64,000 bases of DNA from Neocallimastix lanati (nom. inval.) (Eukaryota > Neocallimastigomycota > Neocallimastigomycetes > Neocallimastigales > Neocallimastigaceae). Made by a program: the position numbers and the translations under genes. The notes beneath the pieces are model-generated. The model had not been told where the DNA came from and did not search any database. It worked only from the letters and a program-made list of their open reading frames with translations. Of the stretch, positions 12,776-37,578 are shown in pieces. The stretch lies in contig JACVTC010000159.1 in assembly GCA_016946835.1 (NCBI GenBank), positions 165,001 to 229,000 of the forward strand, in the 5' to 3' direction. How positions within the stretch are numbered: the stretch's first letter is position 1; each line of letters opens with the position of its first letter.

Positions 12776-13029
12776 TTATTTTATTTAATTTTATTACAAT
12801 AAAAAAAAAAAAAAAAGAACCAAATGATGAAAGTCCAGCTAATGTTGATGCTGCTGTAAGTATATTTTATATTCTTATAATAAATAATATAATTAATAGT
12901 ATTTTCATTTTTATTTATTTTTATATATCCAATTTACATAAAATTTTTTAATAGAAAATGTATAGAACTAATCGTGAAGAATTTAATAAAAGAGTTAGAA
13001 AAACTGTTGAAAAATCTTTAGGTTTTTAA
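10196..13029 (+). CDS. UBC7: Ubiquitin-conjugating enzyme E2, UBC7/UBE2G2 type
   Basis: Eight exons: 10196-10250, 11248-11312, 11571-11587, 11885-11897, 12003-12108, 12415-12555, 12818-12855, 12955-13029, giving 169 residues, close to UBE2G2. The UBC fold opens with [20 protein letters not shown]. The HPN motif is WHPN at 82-85 and the catalytic Cys93 lies in [12 protein letters not shown]. It is followed by the insertion loop typical of UBC7/UBE2G/CDC34 E2s ([20 protein letters not shown]), nearly the yeast Ubc7 wording. In other eukaryotes this E2 builds Lys48 chains in ER-associated degradation with Cue1/gp78-type partners; no partner gene is visible here. Several introns end in long poly-A followed by AG rather than a pyrimidine tract. 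Exons 3 and 4 are only 17 and 13 bases. Confidence 0.95.
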
Positions 13030-14412
<1,383 letters not shown>

Positions 14413-14510
14413 ATGTCTCAAGAAGAAATTGGAATAAGTTTAACCAATAAAAATAAACTATCCACTAAAAATTTTACTTCAATTATTATTAATGGGTAAT
14501 GTTTTTTATC

Positions 14511-14558
<48 letters not shown>

Positions 14559-15144
14559 TTTAAAAATATTTAAAGATTTTTGTTTAATAATTAAAATATA
14601 AGAATCTTCTACACTAAATTAGAATATGATTCATTTTTTTTATTGTATATACCTATTTAAAATTTTTAATATTTATATTATTAATAATATAATAATTATT
14701 ACTTTTAATGTATTATAATGTTATGACATAAAATAAATAAAAAAAAAAAAAAAATAGAAAGGATAACAAATTAGAATCCACAACGAAGAAAAAAAATATA
14801 CCTTCTAAATATTATTTTGAAAGCCCTGTGACCATTTCTCCATTAGATAATGCTTCCAATCGAGCCAAGTAAAATTTATTTAATAATAATAATAATATAA
14901 ATATATAAATTAATATATACATATATATTTGAATATATTCTAATTTTGGTCCTTAGATTAACTTTATTTTTTTTATTTTATTTATATTTCTTTTTATAAT
15001 GTTATTATTACTAACTAAACATTTATTATTATTATTTTTATTGTATTACGTATGAATAATAGTGAAATTGCAAAAGAAATGAAAAACGCCGAAAAAAATA
15101 AAAAAGGAAGTTCAGTATTTGATGCTACTTTTATTCGAAATTAA
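14413..15144 (+). CDS. Small hypothetical protein, 91 residues, three exons
   Basis: Exons 14413-14495, 14758-14868 and 15063-15144 join in frame into 91 residues. The product starts MSQEEIGISLTNKNKLSTKN, contains KYYFESPVTISPLDNASNRA in the middle and ends GSSVFDATFIRN. It is hydrophilic and Lys/Asn/Ser-rich, with no signal peptide or membrane segment. The stretch from NEIAKEMKNAEKNKKG could be a short amphipathic helix. The donors (GTAATG, GTAAAA) and acceptors (AAATAG, AATAG) match those of neighbouring genes, and codon composition is less AT-extreme than the introns, so I regard it as a real gene. I do not recognise the family and propose no function. Confidence 0.6.
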
Positions 15145-15547
15145 AATAAATATTATATATTTCATATATTTAATAAAAAAAATCTATTTAAATAATTTTT
15201 TTTTTTTTTAATTATATATAAATCAATAAACTCTTTTTATTTTTATTTTTATTTTTATTTTTATTAACTTTAATTTTTTCATTTTTTGTATCGTTTTTTT
15301 TAATTGATAAAACTTTTTAGTATCATAATAATAAAATAAATAATTAATTAAAAAAAAAAAAAAAATACATATATTTATATAAAAATATATGAATATATCA
15401 AAAAGTTTTATTTTTTTATCAATGAATTTAAAAAATAAAAAAATATTTTTAATTAAAATTTAAATTATTAATTTTATATTTAATTATTTTATTATTTTTT
15501 AATTTTTTAAATTTTCTTATCTTTAATATTTCTTTAAAGTATATTGA

Positions 15548-15573
15548 TGTGGCGTGTTATGTATAAAGCCACA
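15548..15573. promoter_or_regulatory. Isolated GC-rich inverted repeat
   Basis: TGTGGC and GCCACA form a perfect 6-base inverted repeat around a 14-base centre, in a spacer that is otherwise almost only A and T. It lies about 160 bases upstream of the DPH6 ATG and 400 bases after the previous stop. It may be a dimeric transcription-factor site or a weak hairpin; neither can be decided here. Confidence 0.3.
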
Positions 15574-15730
15574 ACTATTTAATTTGTTATCAATTTATTA
15601 AATTTTTTTTTTTTTTTTTTTAATCATTTTTTCATTTTTTTATTTTTTTCTTTTAACTTTAATTATATATAAAAATAAAAATAAAAATAAAAATAAGAAT
15701 AAAATATAATATAATAAAAGTTAAGAAATC

Positions 15731-23067
<7,337 letters not shown>

Positions 23068-23217
23068 AATAATAATAAATAAATACATAGTAATAATACT
23101 AGTAACAATAATAATAATAATAATGTTAATTAGGAAATCATTATTATAGATAAAATAGATAAATAGACAAATAAACAGAAAAAAAAAATGTTATAGAATA
23201 TTTATAATTATAATAAA

Positions 23218-23248
<31 letters not shown>

Positions 23249-23435
23249 GAAATTTTTTTTATTTATTAAACAATTTATTAAAGCATAATAGATTATATTT
23301 ATATATTGAAAAAAAAAAAAAAAATAAATAAATAAAGAAAATAAAAAAATTATCATTTATATAATTAAATGTTATATTAAAAGTTTATCAATAAAATTTA
23401 AATAAAAATATAATAAATTATTATTGTATAATACC
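23068..23435. other. 3' flank of DPH6
   Basis: No gene is seen. A/T homopolymers predominate, and there are several AATAAA-like words within the first 200 bases that could serve 3' end formation. Confidence 0.4.
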
Positions 23436-25074
23436 GCTGTGATGTGTTTAATTACATTGTGCATTATTCTACATTGAAGTGTAAAAATATTTTTATTCGA
23501 TAGTATCTTACAGTTTTAGTGCTAAATGATAATAATAAATAACAGATAATGACAAATATAATGTCATATTCTTAAATGAATAGGTCTTTCTTAATGTAAA
23601 TGAAATAAGATAAATAAATAAGCATATTAAAAAAAAAATTATATAAATATCATTTTCTTATTTTTTTAAGTGTTATATTTTAACAGATTAAGAATCTCGT
23701 TGACTCAATAATTCATTAACAATTGTTCATATCAAAATTCCTTATATAATAAATATTAAGCTTTTCATTAATTATTAAACTGAAGAAATGGTTTAACAGT
23801 CACATTAAAATGACTAAATCAGAAAATTAAACGACTACACAAGAAGTTCTTCAAAAACTTCAATAAATACAACGATGACAGTAAAGACAACAAATACATC
23901 AAGCACCACACATAATGAACGATGCTCCTGTTGAAGTAGAGCCACTCGATGTTAAATGAACTTTTTTGCTATTAAAGATAATGGTATATAAAAAGCAAGA
24001 TTGATCGTCAGAGGCTTTTCGCCAAATTAATGGTGTTGATTACACCTGTGCCTATTCTCTAATAATAGAAATGGATAATTTTAGACTAACAGTTGCTATT
24101 GTATCTATATATAAATTGGATTTAAAAACAAATCAATATTAAAGCTGCGTACTTGAATGTTAATCTTGATGAGAAAATTAATGTTAAAATTCTAATCGGT
24201 GATAAAAACTTCAATTGCGAAAGATCTGGATTATTTCAAAAGGCTCTCTATGGACTCAAACATGCTGGAAGACAATGCTATTATAAAATTTCTGGTTTTC
24301 TTTAAGAAAAATTAGATTAATTTAATATAATACAGATAATTGTATATTTGGTAAATATAAAAATAATAAATTCTACTTATTGCTAACACTTTATGTTGAT
24401 GATGTATTAATTGCAGGAGTGAATAAAGAAATTATCAAAGCTGTTACAAAGATAAAGCATAAATACAATATTTCCACAGATAAAACAAACCAATAAAATC
24501 ATTGGAATTAATATGATTAAAAACAAATAAAGGCTATCAAATTAATCAAAGAGATTATATTGAAAAAAAAAAAAGATAACTAACTATAACGTAAACAATA
24601 TTAAAATAATTAGAACACTTAGAACACCGTGTATTAATGCAAAATTAAAAGATAGAAAAAAAATCCAGAAAAATTGATAAAATTAATCACAAAAAATTGA
24701 TTGAATCTCTATTATATGTATCGACAAAAACAAGACCTGATAGAGCATATACAGTAAATCAAACAGCATGATTTTTTTGAGAATCTAACAGAGGTTGATT
24801 TGAATAAAGGTATTCAAATATTATAATACCATAAAAGTACAAAAAAAGACTATTCAATCCAATTATAACGGAAAGAAAATATTAAGAGCTTAATGTGATG
24901 CAAATTTTGCTGGGTGATGAAATTAAAAAAGAAGATCCATTAAACCAAAAATATTTCAGGACCCAAGCTTAAATACTTTGTCGATTTCATTATGGAAATG
25001 TAGAAAATGCCAGTAAAGGGGGAGAATGTTGAGATTATATGTTTAGTTATATTATATATTATACTATATTATTA

Positions 25075-25075
<1 letters not shown>
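23436..25075 (+). mobile_element. Decayed Ty1/copia LTR retrotransposon with LTR remnants
   Basis: The pol remnant (about 23960-24990) shows the copia reverse-transcriptase order, broken by many stops and frameshifts: KARLIVRGF; NGVDYTCAYSLIIEMDNFRL; KLDLKT; LYGLKHAGRQCYYKISGFL; FYLLLTLYVDDVLIAG with the catalytic YVDD; KLIESLLYVSTKTRPDRAYT; and an RNase H-like CDANFAG. A polypurine tract (AAAGGGGGAGAA) at about 25015-25026 is followed by TGTTGAGATTATATG, the expected start of a 3' LTR. The left part (23436-23770) resembles LTR sequence and shares the words GTGTTTAATT and CATATTCTTAAATGAATA with the remnant at 28186-28440. No gag or integrase is recognisable, so the element is deleted as well as decayed. 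It cannot be active. Confidence 0.85.
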
Positions 25076-25112
<37 letters not shown>

Positions 25113-25254
25113 TTTTTAAAGCCAAAACTATTGCAAACTTTAACTTTATTTATTTATTCATATATTAATAAAATGTAAATTATAAAAAGCAAAACAATAA
25201 TAATAATAATAAAAAAAAAAATACTAAATAACAAGAATCCCAAAACTAAAATAA

Positions 25255-25754
25255 CTTTTATATTCATCGAAAAATAAAATATAGGAAGGTAAAAATTTGT
25301 TAATACTATCAATTCTTAAATACCATTTAGTAGAGTTATGTCCATTTTTTTCTTATATCAGTGTTTTGATTATCATATTGAAATATCCAATTATTACTTA
25401 AGGAAACAACAATTATCGGATGTTCATATTTAAGAGTGATATCAATATTATTTATATATTGATTTAATTCCTTCTGCACTAACATGAACTCTACAATACA
25501 TATGATCAGGAATTACTTTATTATTACAAGTTGTTTTATTTCTTTTTATTTCAATACAACTCTATTATTCAAATTAAATTTAGCCATTTCGTTAATGGAT
25601 GACTAGATGCCATCTTCGTTAAACTAAATTATTTGAAATAGTATCCTTACTTATATTATTAAGATTATAATTATAATTATTGTTTAAGACTTCGACACCT
25701 TTACTGTAAATTATTTCTATCACTTCGTTGTAAATAATTTGTTAAATTTTCCAT
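25255..25754 (-). pseudogene. Decayed protein gene, family not recognised
   Basis: Reading leftward from about 25754, protein-like segments appear in changing frames: EVIEIIYSKGVEVLNNN, then TTCNNKVIPDHMYCRVHVSA, then YINNIDITLKYEHPIIVVSL followed by NNWIFQYDNQNTDIRKKW, then GHNSTKWYLRIDSINKFLPS and YILFFDEY. At least three frame changes and several stops separate them. The pieces join into a plausible single protein, so this looks like one dead gene rather than noise. No family recognised. Confidence 0.4.
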
Positions 25755-25852
25755 TATTTACGTAAATAGAATATAAATAGAATAATATAAAGTTTATTAA
25801 CAGTAAAATATAAAGTAAAAAAAAAAAATAAATAATACCTACCTATGCAATT

Positions 25853-25930
25853 TTATACTGATGTACTAAGACTTCCTTAATATTCTCATGCCTTAAGGGG
25901 GAGGAGCCAAAAGGAGGTACACACCTGAAG
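25853..25930 (+). mobile_element. Short GC-richer relic, possibly retroelement
   Basis: An abrupt GC-richer patch with runs of G (AAGGGGGAGGAGCC) and GGTACACACC. Its reverse complement shares GGTGTGTACC and GAATATT with the relic at 63126-63400 in similar order, suggesting the same repeat family. One frame reads CTKTSLIFSCLKGEEPKGG, loosely like the region of LINE reverse transcriptases before the NYRPISL motif. The similarity is weak. Confidence 0.3.
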
Positions 25931-26617
25931 TAAAAAAAAAAAAAAAAAAATTACTTTTGAAAAATTATATAATATTATTATCTTTGAATTTATTTAATAA
26001 TGCTTTTTTTTTTTTTTTTTTTTTTATATATATGATTTTTTTTATAATAAAATATATTTAAATATGAATCTGTTAACATTATTTTATATCATTGATTTTT
26101 AATTATTTAACTATCATATGCAATATTTATTTTAATTATTATTTTTAATGATACTTTTTTTTTTTTTTTTTTTTTTTCATAGTTCCACATTCTACTTTAA
26201 TTATTTAATTTCATATCATTGGTTACCAATTTATTATTTTATACATGAAATAATAAAAATTGTAAATTAATTATTTTTAATTTATATTATATTGTTTAAT
26301 ATGTTATTATTTAATAGATTTAAAAACTTTAACTATTATAAAATATTTCAATATCAAAATATATTTAATTAATTTTATGACACAATATAATATATTTTAA
26401 AATAATATATAAATATATTTTATAATAGTTTTATTATTTTATATTGTAATATATATCAGTTATGTAGATATATTATTTATTCTATATGTATTATAAAAAT
26501 ATATGAAATATAATAACTTGATTGTATTAATTTAATGAAATATATATTATAATAATATATATAAATATTACATATTTGTATAATATCTAATAGTATATAT
26601 TTATATATTCAAGAAAT

Positions 26618-27400
26618 TATATTAATAATAATACTTGTTCATACAACGCAGAAGTTAATATTGATATTATATATATAAAACCTACTGTATTTTCATGTAG
26701 TAATTCATATGTATATTGTGGTCAAATGTTTGGTGAATATTGCAAAAATGATACTGATTGCTCATTTAAAAATTGTCAAAAGAATGAAGATTACTGATTA
26801 ATATTTTTTTTTTTTTTTTTTTTTGTATCTGTCAGATATGTATTTAGTGCCAAAGATATAGGTAAATATTTCGAATTAGACAATATTTCTAAAGATACAT
26901 ATTTTTTATTTAGTGATAAAGAATGTATAAAAACATATATATAGAGAGTAGAAAGGAGTCATGGGATGGGAATGATCTATACGATTGTTATTACAGAGAT
27001 GAATTAATAAATAATTCATTTGGTCTATTTAGTAGAATAGAATCTGATCAATGTGTATTCAAGGGTAAAGTTATTGTTTCAGGATCTTGTTATTATAAAA
27101 TAATGGTAATGAAATAACTATTGAAAATTTAAATTCACAATCAACATTCCAACAGTGTGCTGATGAAATTGGTAAATGGGGTATAAAAAATGGTAAATTA
27201 TGTGGTATTGGTTATGAAAGATGTTCATGGAATGCAAAGGGTTATCCATGTTGTTCTTCTGTGGATCATTATAAATAATTCTTTAAATGAATATGATGGA
27301 AATAATAATAATAACAATAATATTAATAATACTATTACTAATAAAATATTAATACTAATGCTGATAACAATAATAATTATAATAATTTAACTAAACAAGT
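26618..27400 (+). pseudogene. Decayed secreted Cys-rich gene with dockerin-like (CBM10) segment
   Basis: Several frames carry connected protein pieces. First comes a Cys-rich module (SCSNSYVYCGQMFGEYCKND followed by TDCSFKNCQ). Then come ESWDGNDLYDCYYRDELINN and FGLFSRIESDQCVFKGKVIV. After a frame change there is QQCADEIGKWGIKNGKLCGI followed by ERCSWNAKGYPCCSS and an Asn-rich linker. GKWGIKNGKLCGI and GYPCC match the pattern of anaerobic-fungal dockerins, typically GYPCC near the start and DGxWGxENxxWCGI near the end of each roughly 40-residue module. Here they would be the end of one module and the start of the next. Stops and shifts, for example TGA at about 26796 and TAA at 27115, show it is dead. 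It is the best taxonomic marker in the window. Confidence 0.55.
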
Positions 27401-27767
27401 GATTTTACTGATATTTAATTGACATTGTTCGAATAAATATTTAAATATCATATAAATACAAATAAACAATTCTTACTATGGAAATACATCATTAAATGAT
27501 GAATCGAAATAATAATAGAAATATTAAGTAATGAAACTTACGAAACGAATTAAATAAATAACCAGAGGATTTAAATTCCGTGTTACTAATTATATTAAGC
27601 GTAAGGAAAGAGATTTTAAATATTATAATAAATATTTATTAATACTTTGTTTGTTTAAAATGTATAATACTTATTTTATTTTAAATATTTTAAAAATGAA
27701 TAAAGGTGATTATTTTTATAATTAAAAAAAAAATAAAATATAAAAAATAAAGATTAAATCGGTGTTA

Positions 27768-28165
27768 AAATTTTTATTGAGTATTATTAGTTTAAATATC
27801 TTAGTTATTTATTTCTGAAAGCAGTTGTTCTGATCAATTTTATAAAGAAACTGCAATTCAATCATACGATTTTTCGTTCATTAAATCAAAACAACAAAAG
27901 TATTATGTAAAAATATTTTATATTGCGAAGATGTATATAGAAAAAAATAAGACTGGATTTTTAGGGTGGGAAAATTTTGAAATGTTATGATGAACTGTAT
28001 AATGGTATGAAAAGTAGATTTCCTGGTGAGAAAAGTAAATTCTTCTTTAATTTTAATGGAAGAGAAAGTGATACTAATGCATATTATTGCTGAAAAATTT
28101 TTTTGTACGATTTTTCTTGGAGTGCTTCTAATCCTACTATTTTAAATAATTAAAAATAATTTAAT
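27768..28165 (+). pseudogene. Decayed secreted-protein gene
   Basis: A relic signal-peptide-like stretch (LKFLLSIISLNILVIYF) is followed, after a one-base shift, by SESSCSDQFYKETAIQSYDF. Later pieces in other frames include CYDELYNGMKSRFPGEKSKF, FNFNGRESDTNAYYC and FLYDFSWSASNPTI. The segments are protein-like but broken by stops. The gene ends just before the LTR remnant at 28186. Family not recognised; possibly related to the dockerin-bearing relic next door. Confidence 0.35.
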
Positions 28166-28185
28166 AGAAACAAATTTTTTAATGT

Positions 28186-28440
28186 AGGAGGAATGTTAAA
28201 TATCCTAGTTATGTGTTTAATTTTAATTACAGTGTACATTATATTACATAATTAAGGGTAAAATATAGTGTAATGTTAAATATTATCAATTATGGTTAGA
28301 CTATAAAAGAAAAATGATTATAAATAACATGTAATGACATATTCTTAAATGAATAAATCTTTCTTAATGTAAAAAGCAATAAAATAAATAAAAAAAAAAA
28401 CAAACATATAATATAATATAAATATCATTTTTGATTTTAA
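28186..28440 (+). mobile_element. Probable solo LTR remnant of a copia element
   Basis: Begins GGAGGAATGTTAAATATCC, which resembles a polypurine tract plus LTR start (compare GGGGGAGAATGTTGAGATTA at 25017). It then shares ATGTGTTTAATT and ATGACATATTCTTAAATGAA followed by TCTTTCTTAATGTAAA with 23440-23600. No internal domain follows, so it is best read as a solo LTR or fragment. The right boundary is uncertain. Confidence 0.5.
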
Positions 28441-29381
28441 ATATTAAATTATTTAACAATTACAAAATATTATAATATATATTTATTATTATTAATGAAA
28501 TGTTATATATTTTTATTTGGATAATTTTCTTTTTTATTTATTATTTTTTCTTTTTTTTAATTTTTAAATTTATTTATTAGTATTGCTATTATTATTATTT
28601 TAAATACAAAAATTAGCAAAAACAAAAACATTTTTTATATAATCATCTTTTATTTTAGGTATTTAGATAGTATTAATTTTTAATTTTTTTTTCTTTACAA
28701 TATATTTAAAAACTTAATTTTTACTTCTTAACTAGATAGAGAATTTATTATAATAATAAATTGCCTTTTTATTTATTTATTTATTTTTTTTATTTCCTTT
28801 TCATTCAAATTTAGAAGTTTAAAAAAAAATAAATTTTATTAAAAGGCAATTTATATATATATATATATATATCTATTTAATTCATGACATCTATATTATT
28901 AATATTATTATAACAAAAAATTCATTTTATTTTCTTTACCTTTTTTTTTTTTTTTTTTTTATAATAATAAAAATAAAAATATTAATAATAATTCGTCTAC
29001 TGTATATATATAAATAATAATATATAAAAAAAAAATTTTTTTTTAAATATTATTATCATTATTATTATTATTTTTAAAAAATTCAAAAATATTAATTTTT
29101 TTTTAAAAAGTAGTAATATATTAATACAGAGAATAATATAATAATATTGTATATGTATTTTAAAATTTTATAATATATATTATTAATAATATTACTTTTA
29201 ATTTTTTTTTTTTAATATTTTATATTATAAAAAAAAGTACTATTTTTTTTTTTTTTTTTTTCATTAATATTTTTTAAAAATATTAAAATATGAATGATAG
29301 TCTTTCGTTATTTTATTTAATTATTATTATTATAAATAATAATAATATTACTTTTTTTTTCTTTTTTAATATCATTTATAT
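28441..29381. other. AT-rich intergenic stretch
   Basis: No gene seen. A 16-base inverted pair (AATAATAAATTGCCTTTT near 28755 and AAAAGGCAATTTAT near 28840) flanks about 80 bases and could fold. The remainder is homopolymer-rich. Confidence 0.4.
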
Positions 29382-31436
29382 TTAATTAACATTAATAATA
29401 GATGTTAATCCATAATGATCTATATATATGTTTTTTTTTTTAAAAAAAAATTAAATATTAAAAATAAATAAATAAATATAAAATTAATAATTTTAAAGAA
29501 AAAAAAATTTATATAATATATATATATTATAATACATAGATATAATAAATAAATATATTTATGTATAAATATATATGTATGTAATGTATTTCTTACCTGA
29601 TAATTGTGTATATTCTCTTGATGGAGTTAAGAATTTATTAATTTGACTCTTTTCTATAGATACTGAGATGCTATCCTTATCTTCCTTTTCATCATTAACT
29701 GAATATGGACGATTATTATTTGGATTAGTAGATGGATTAGTATTACCATTATTCTCTTTATGTTCCATCCAGAATAAATAATCAATAGAAAGACATGTCC
29801 ATAATGAACTGGTAGAAGTTAATATTGTTTCTGTCGGTTTCATCGTTTCAAAGGATTCTACATCACCTTTAGTAATTGGGTGCTTACCATAGGCTTCATA
29901 GATTAAATCAGTAACCTTGTATCTGGGTACAGATTCTGTGAACTTTTTATTACCTCCTATTACCTTACTAACAGTGTTCATTCCACCACTTTGGCTCTTA
30001 CTGGCAGTAGATACGGTCGTGGTATCATGATGGTTGATTACTGCTACCCATTCTCCAGCTAAAATCTTTTTCATTAATATATATTCTTCACTGTCATTAC
30101 CATTCTTGAAGGTACGACGACTATTAACATTCATATCTCCTGCTAATAAAATAGGTCCATTGCTGTCTTCCGTACAGGAATCAATGAAAGACTTTAAGGC
30201 CATCAATTGTTTGCAACGTGTGACCACCAAAGCATCTGAAAGATTTACTCCATCTGTGTTATTGGAATTACTTATACCGGATTGAAGATGTGTGTTGAAA
30301 ATATTTAATTCACGGTTTGGAGAACAAAGAATCCTGGCATATAAGGCTCCTTTAGAATAGAATCTATCAGTTTTAATACCACGTTTATAGGTTAATCGTT
30401 CACTCTTAATAATTGGATACCGACTAATAATAACAAGACCACTATCAATGGAAGTATTTAATAGATTTTTGGAATTAAGGGTCAGGGAATATTCAAAACC
30501 GGCATTCTTTGCATAGGAAAGGAATTTAGCTTGTCTTGAGGTTCCATAGGCAAAGAATTCTTGTAAACAGATAATATCATAGGAATGAATAACTCTTTCG
30601 CAGAAATAGGCTAAACGCATGGACTTGTGGTCGGAATCATGATTCTTAATACCTGGTGGTCTTAAGAAGATATTGAAAGACAAAACTCTTATACTTTTCT
30701 TTCCATTGATAAAGTATGGGGAAACTGGTGGAATTGAGGAAATTATTTGATTTAGAGTTTTTTCTTTTAAATCATTATTTTCTTGATTATGTGCGGACAT
30801 TTGAGAATGTTTCTTCTTTTGAAGATCATTCTTCGAAATACTTTGGTTTTCATTAGCATTATTAGTGTTGGCGGTATTAATTCTACTTTCTGTATTTTCA
30901 TTGGAATTTTGATTATTTGAGGATTTCGAATTATTATTATTGTTGTTAATTTCAATTAAACTTTCATAATCTTCTTGAGAAAACTGTTTTAATTTTTTTT
31001 TTTTTTTTTTTTTTTGTTTTTTTAAAAATTATTTTTTAAAAATAATTATATTTATATAAAAATTATAATTTTTATATATAGAAAATAAATAAATATAAAA
31101 TTATGTTAATTAAATAAAATAAAAGGTATATATATTTTTTAAATAATAGGAAATATTATAATAAATAATAGAATAATAATAAAATTTAGAACAATTTTAT
31201 AAATTATAATTTAAATAATTTAAATAATAAAAAAACTTTTTTTTCTTTTTTTTTAATAAAACTATATTCATTTATCAATATTATATAATATTATATTAAA
31301 GTTGTTGTGTATATAATATAATATGTTTGATTTTTTAGTAATTGATTAATATTTTGAAAAATTTTCCACTTTATTGTTATTTGAAACATTTTGATTGTTT
31401 CATGTATACTGAATTTGATTTGAATTGTCGAACCAT
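29382..31436 (-). CDS. Sphingomyelinase-like phosphodiesterase (EEP superfamily)
   Basis: Endonuclease/exonuclease/phosphatase fold, best resembling Mg-dependent neutral sphingomyelinases, which hydrolyse sphingomyelin or inositol-phosphosphingolipids. The large exon is 29597-30983. The terminal exon 29382-29419 supplies the catalytic His: joined they read REYTQLSDHYGLTSIINVN. The order of active-site motifs is complete: VLSFNIFLRPPGI (metal-site Asn), IICLQEFF (Glu), SGLVIISRYPI, FNTHLQSG, LAGDMNVNSR, CLSIDYLFW and SDHYG. An Asn/Ser-rich tail of about 100 residues precedes the domain. The first exon is tentative: 31410-31436 (MVRQFKSNS) is phase-compatible with the acceptor at 30984 and gives 483 residues in total. 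An ATG at 31496 in the same frame is an alternative. No signal peptide or membrane segment is seen. It runs in tandem with the kinase gene 360 bases upstream. Confidence 0.8.
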
Positions 31437-31663
31437 TCCATTGAATAATGAATTGTAATGAAAGGTGTAAATATGGCATAAATAATTCTCACACATTTTA
31501 TTTTATTTTTATTATTATTTTTTTTTATATATATATATTTTTAATTTATTTATTATTATTTATTTTTTTCTTATCACTTATATGATAAAATAATAATATT
31601 ATTAAATTAAATTTAATGTTTATGGTATATAATATATATATATATATATATATAAACTGTTTT

Positions 31664-31705
<42 letters not shown>

Positions 31706-31795
31706 TTAATAAATGGTATCAAATATATATATATTCTATTAATATATATATATATTTCATAATATTTATTTAAAATTTTTTAATTTATAATGTTT

Positions 31796-35436
<3,641 letters not shown>

Positions 35437-35467
35437 ATTAGAATTATTAATTATATTAAAAAATATA

Positions 35468-35514
<47 letters not shown>

Positions 35515-35846
35515 TATTATATAATCAATATTATAATAGTGATTATAATTGTATTATTTGTCGTATTTCTTTTTTGTATACTATTATTTATTGAATTTAT
35601 TATATTAATAGATGTTATTTCATCCTAAGAAAAAAAATTCAGTGGTATTAATCAAAAGGAGATATTGGTAATAATATTCTATTTTATTTTATCAGTAATA
35701 AAAAATTAGAAGAATAGTATTTTAATACATTTTATTAAATGTTAGTTTTTTTTTTATTGTATGATATATCAAATTATATATATGTATATATAATTTTTTT
35801 TTATTATTTATTAAAAAATTATATAAATAATATATATATATTTTCT

Positions 35847-35897
<51 letters not shown>

Positions 35898-37539
35898 TAT
35901 AAAATTTTATGTATATTTATTTTTAAAATTAAATTAAAAGTCTAAATAAATATTATTTTAAATTTTCTCCTTGTTGGGGATTATCTTTAATGAAATTAAA
36001 AAATATATTTATAATAATTATAATTATTATCCATTTAATATTTTTTTTTCTTTAATTATTCTAAATATATTTATTATTTATTTTATACGGTAGGCATAAT
36101 TATTCGATAATTATAATTAATTCATGTTAATATAAACTTTTATAAAATTTTAAAAAACTTTTTTTTTTTTTTTTTGTATTATATATATAAATTTTTGTAT
36201 CTATTCAACCATGATACTTTTTCAATGTAATTTTAAATATTAATATTTATAGTATTGTAAAATTTTTTAAGATTCTTCTATTCAATGCTACTGATAAATT
36301 TTAATTTATAAAAATATCTATTTCATTATTTTTTTATTGCTAATTGATTGATTATAATAAATAATTAATTATATATTACTACATTTTTATTTTATATTAT
36401 AATAACTTTAGTAATAATAATAATTATTTTAAAACGACATAAATAATATTTTGATATTATGTTTTAATTTTTACAATTATATTTATTTCTCTTATTAATA
36501 AATATTATATTTTAATATAAATATTTTATTATATTTTTAAATATTGATATTATATATATATATTATATTTTTATTTTTTTATTTTTTTTTTTTTTGGATG
36601 TGCTTTACGAAAAAAAAAAAGTATGTATTTTATATAATCAAATAGATTATAAAAATTTTTACCATAAACCAGCACTTTCAGTTTCTTTTTCCTTTTTATT
36701 TAATAAAAAAAAAATTTTTTTAAAAAAATTATACTTTTAAGTTAAAACAAAAAACAAAAAACAAAAAAACAATACTTCAAGATTAGAAAAAAAAAAAAAA
36801 AAAAGAAAAAAGAGAAAATATGATATATATATTAGAAATGTTATTTGAAAATTTTCATTAATTTTAAATGAATTATATAACTAAGATACATTTTATATTA
36901 ACTTAATTATTAACACAAATATGAATTATATTTTTTAATTTTTAGAAATAAGATGAATTTAATCATTAAATTGTATTAATTACTAATAATATTAGCTATA
37001 ATTCATAATTAATCTTATTCTATAATTATATTATTCTAATAAGATATTAACCTTATTGTATAATTATATTAATTTTATATGAAATAAAATTCTTTCTAAT
37101 TAAATAAATCTATAAATGTAGAATAATATAATTCGAACAATAATCTGAAGTATCATTTTAGCATAATATATTTATGAATTTATATTATATTTAAATAATC
37201 ATTTTTATAATTTATAGTTTTAAAGTTCAGTATAATTATTTTTAATTAAGAGTTAATAATTAATTAAATGTAAAAAACATTCATCATTTAATATAATTTT
37301 TTTTTTTTTTTTTTTTGTTAAATAATTCTAATTTTTATATAATAACTTAAGTTTTGAATTAACAATAATAATTATGATAATAATGATAATAATAATAATA
37401 ATAATAATGATAATAATAATTAATAATAGTAATATAATATTTTGACTTTCATAAAACTTTTATTTAAAAAAAAATTTTTGTTTTATTTTTTTAATAATAT
37501 AATGTTAAGATAATAACTAATAATAGTAATTGTAAAAAA

Positions 37540-37578
<39 letters not shown>

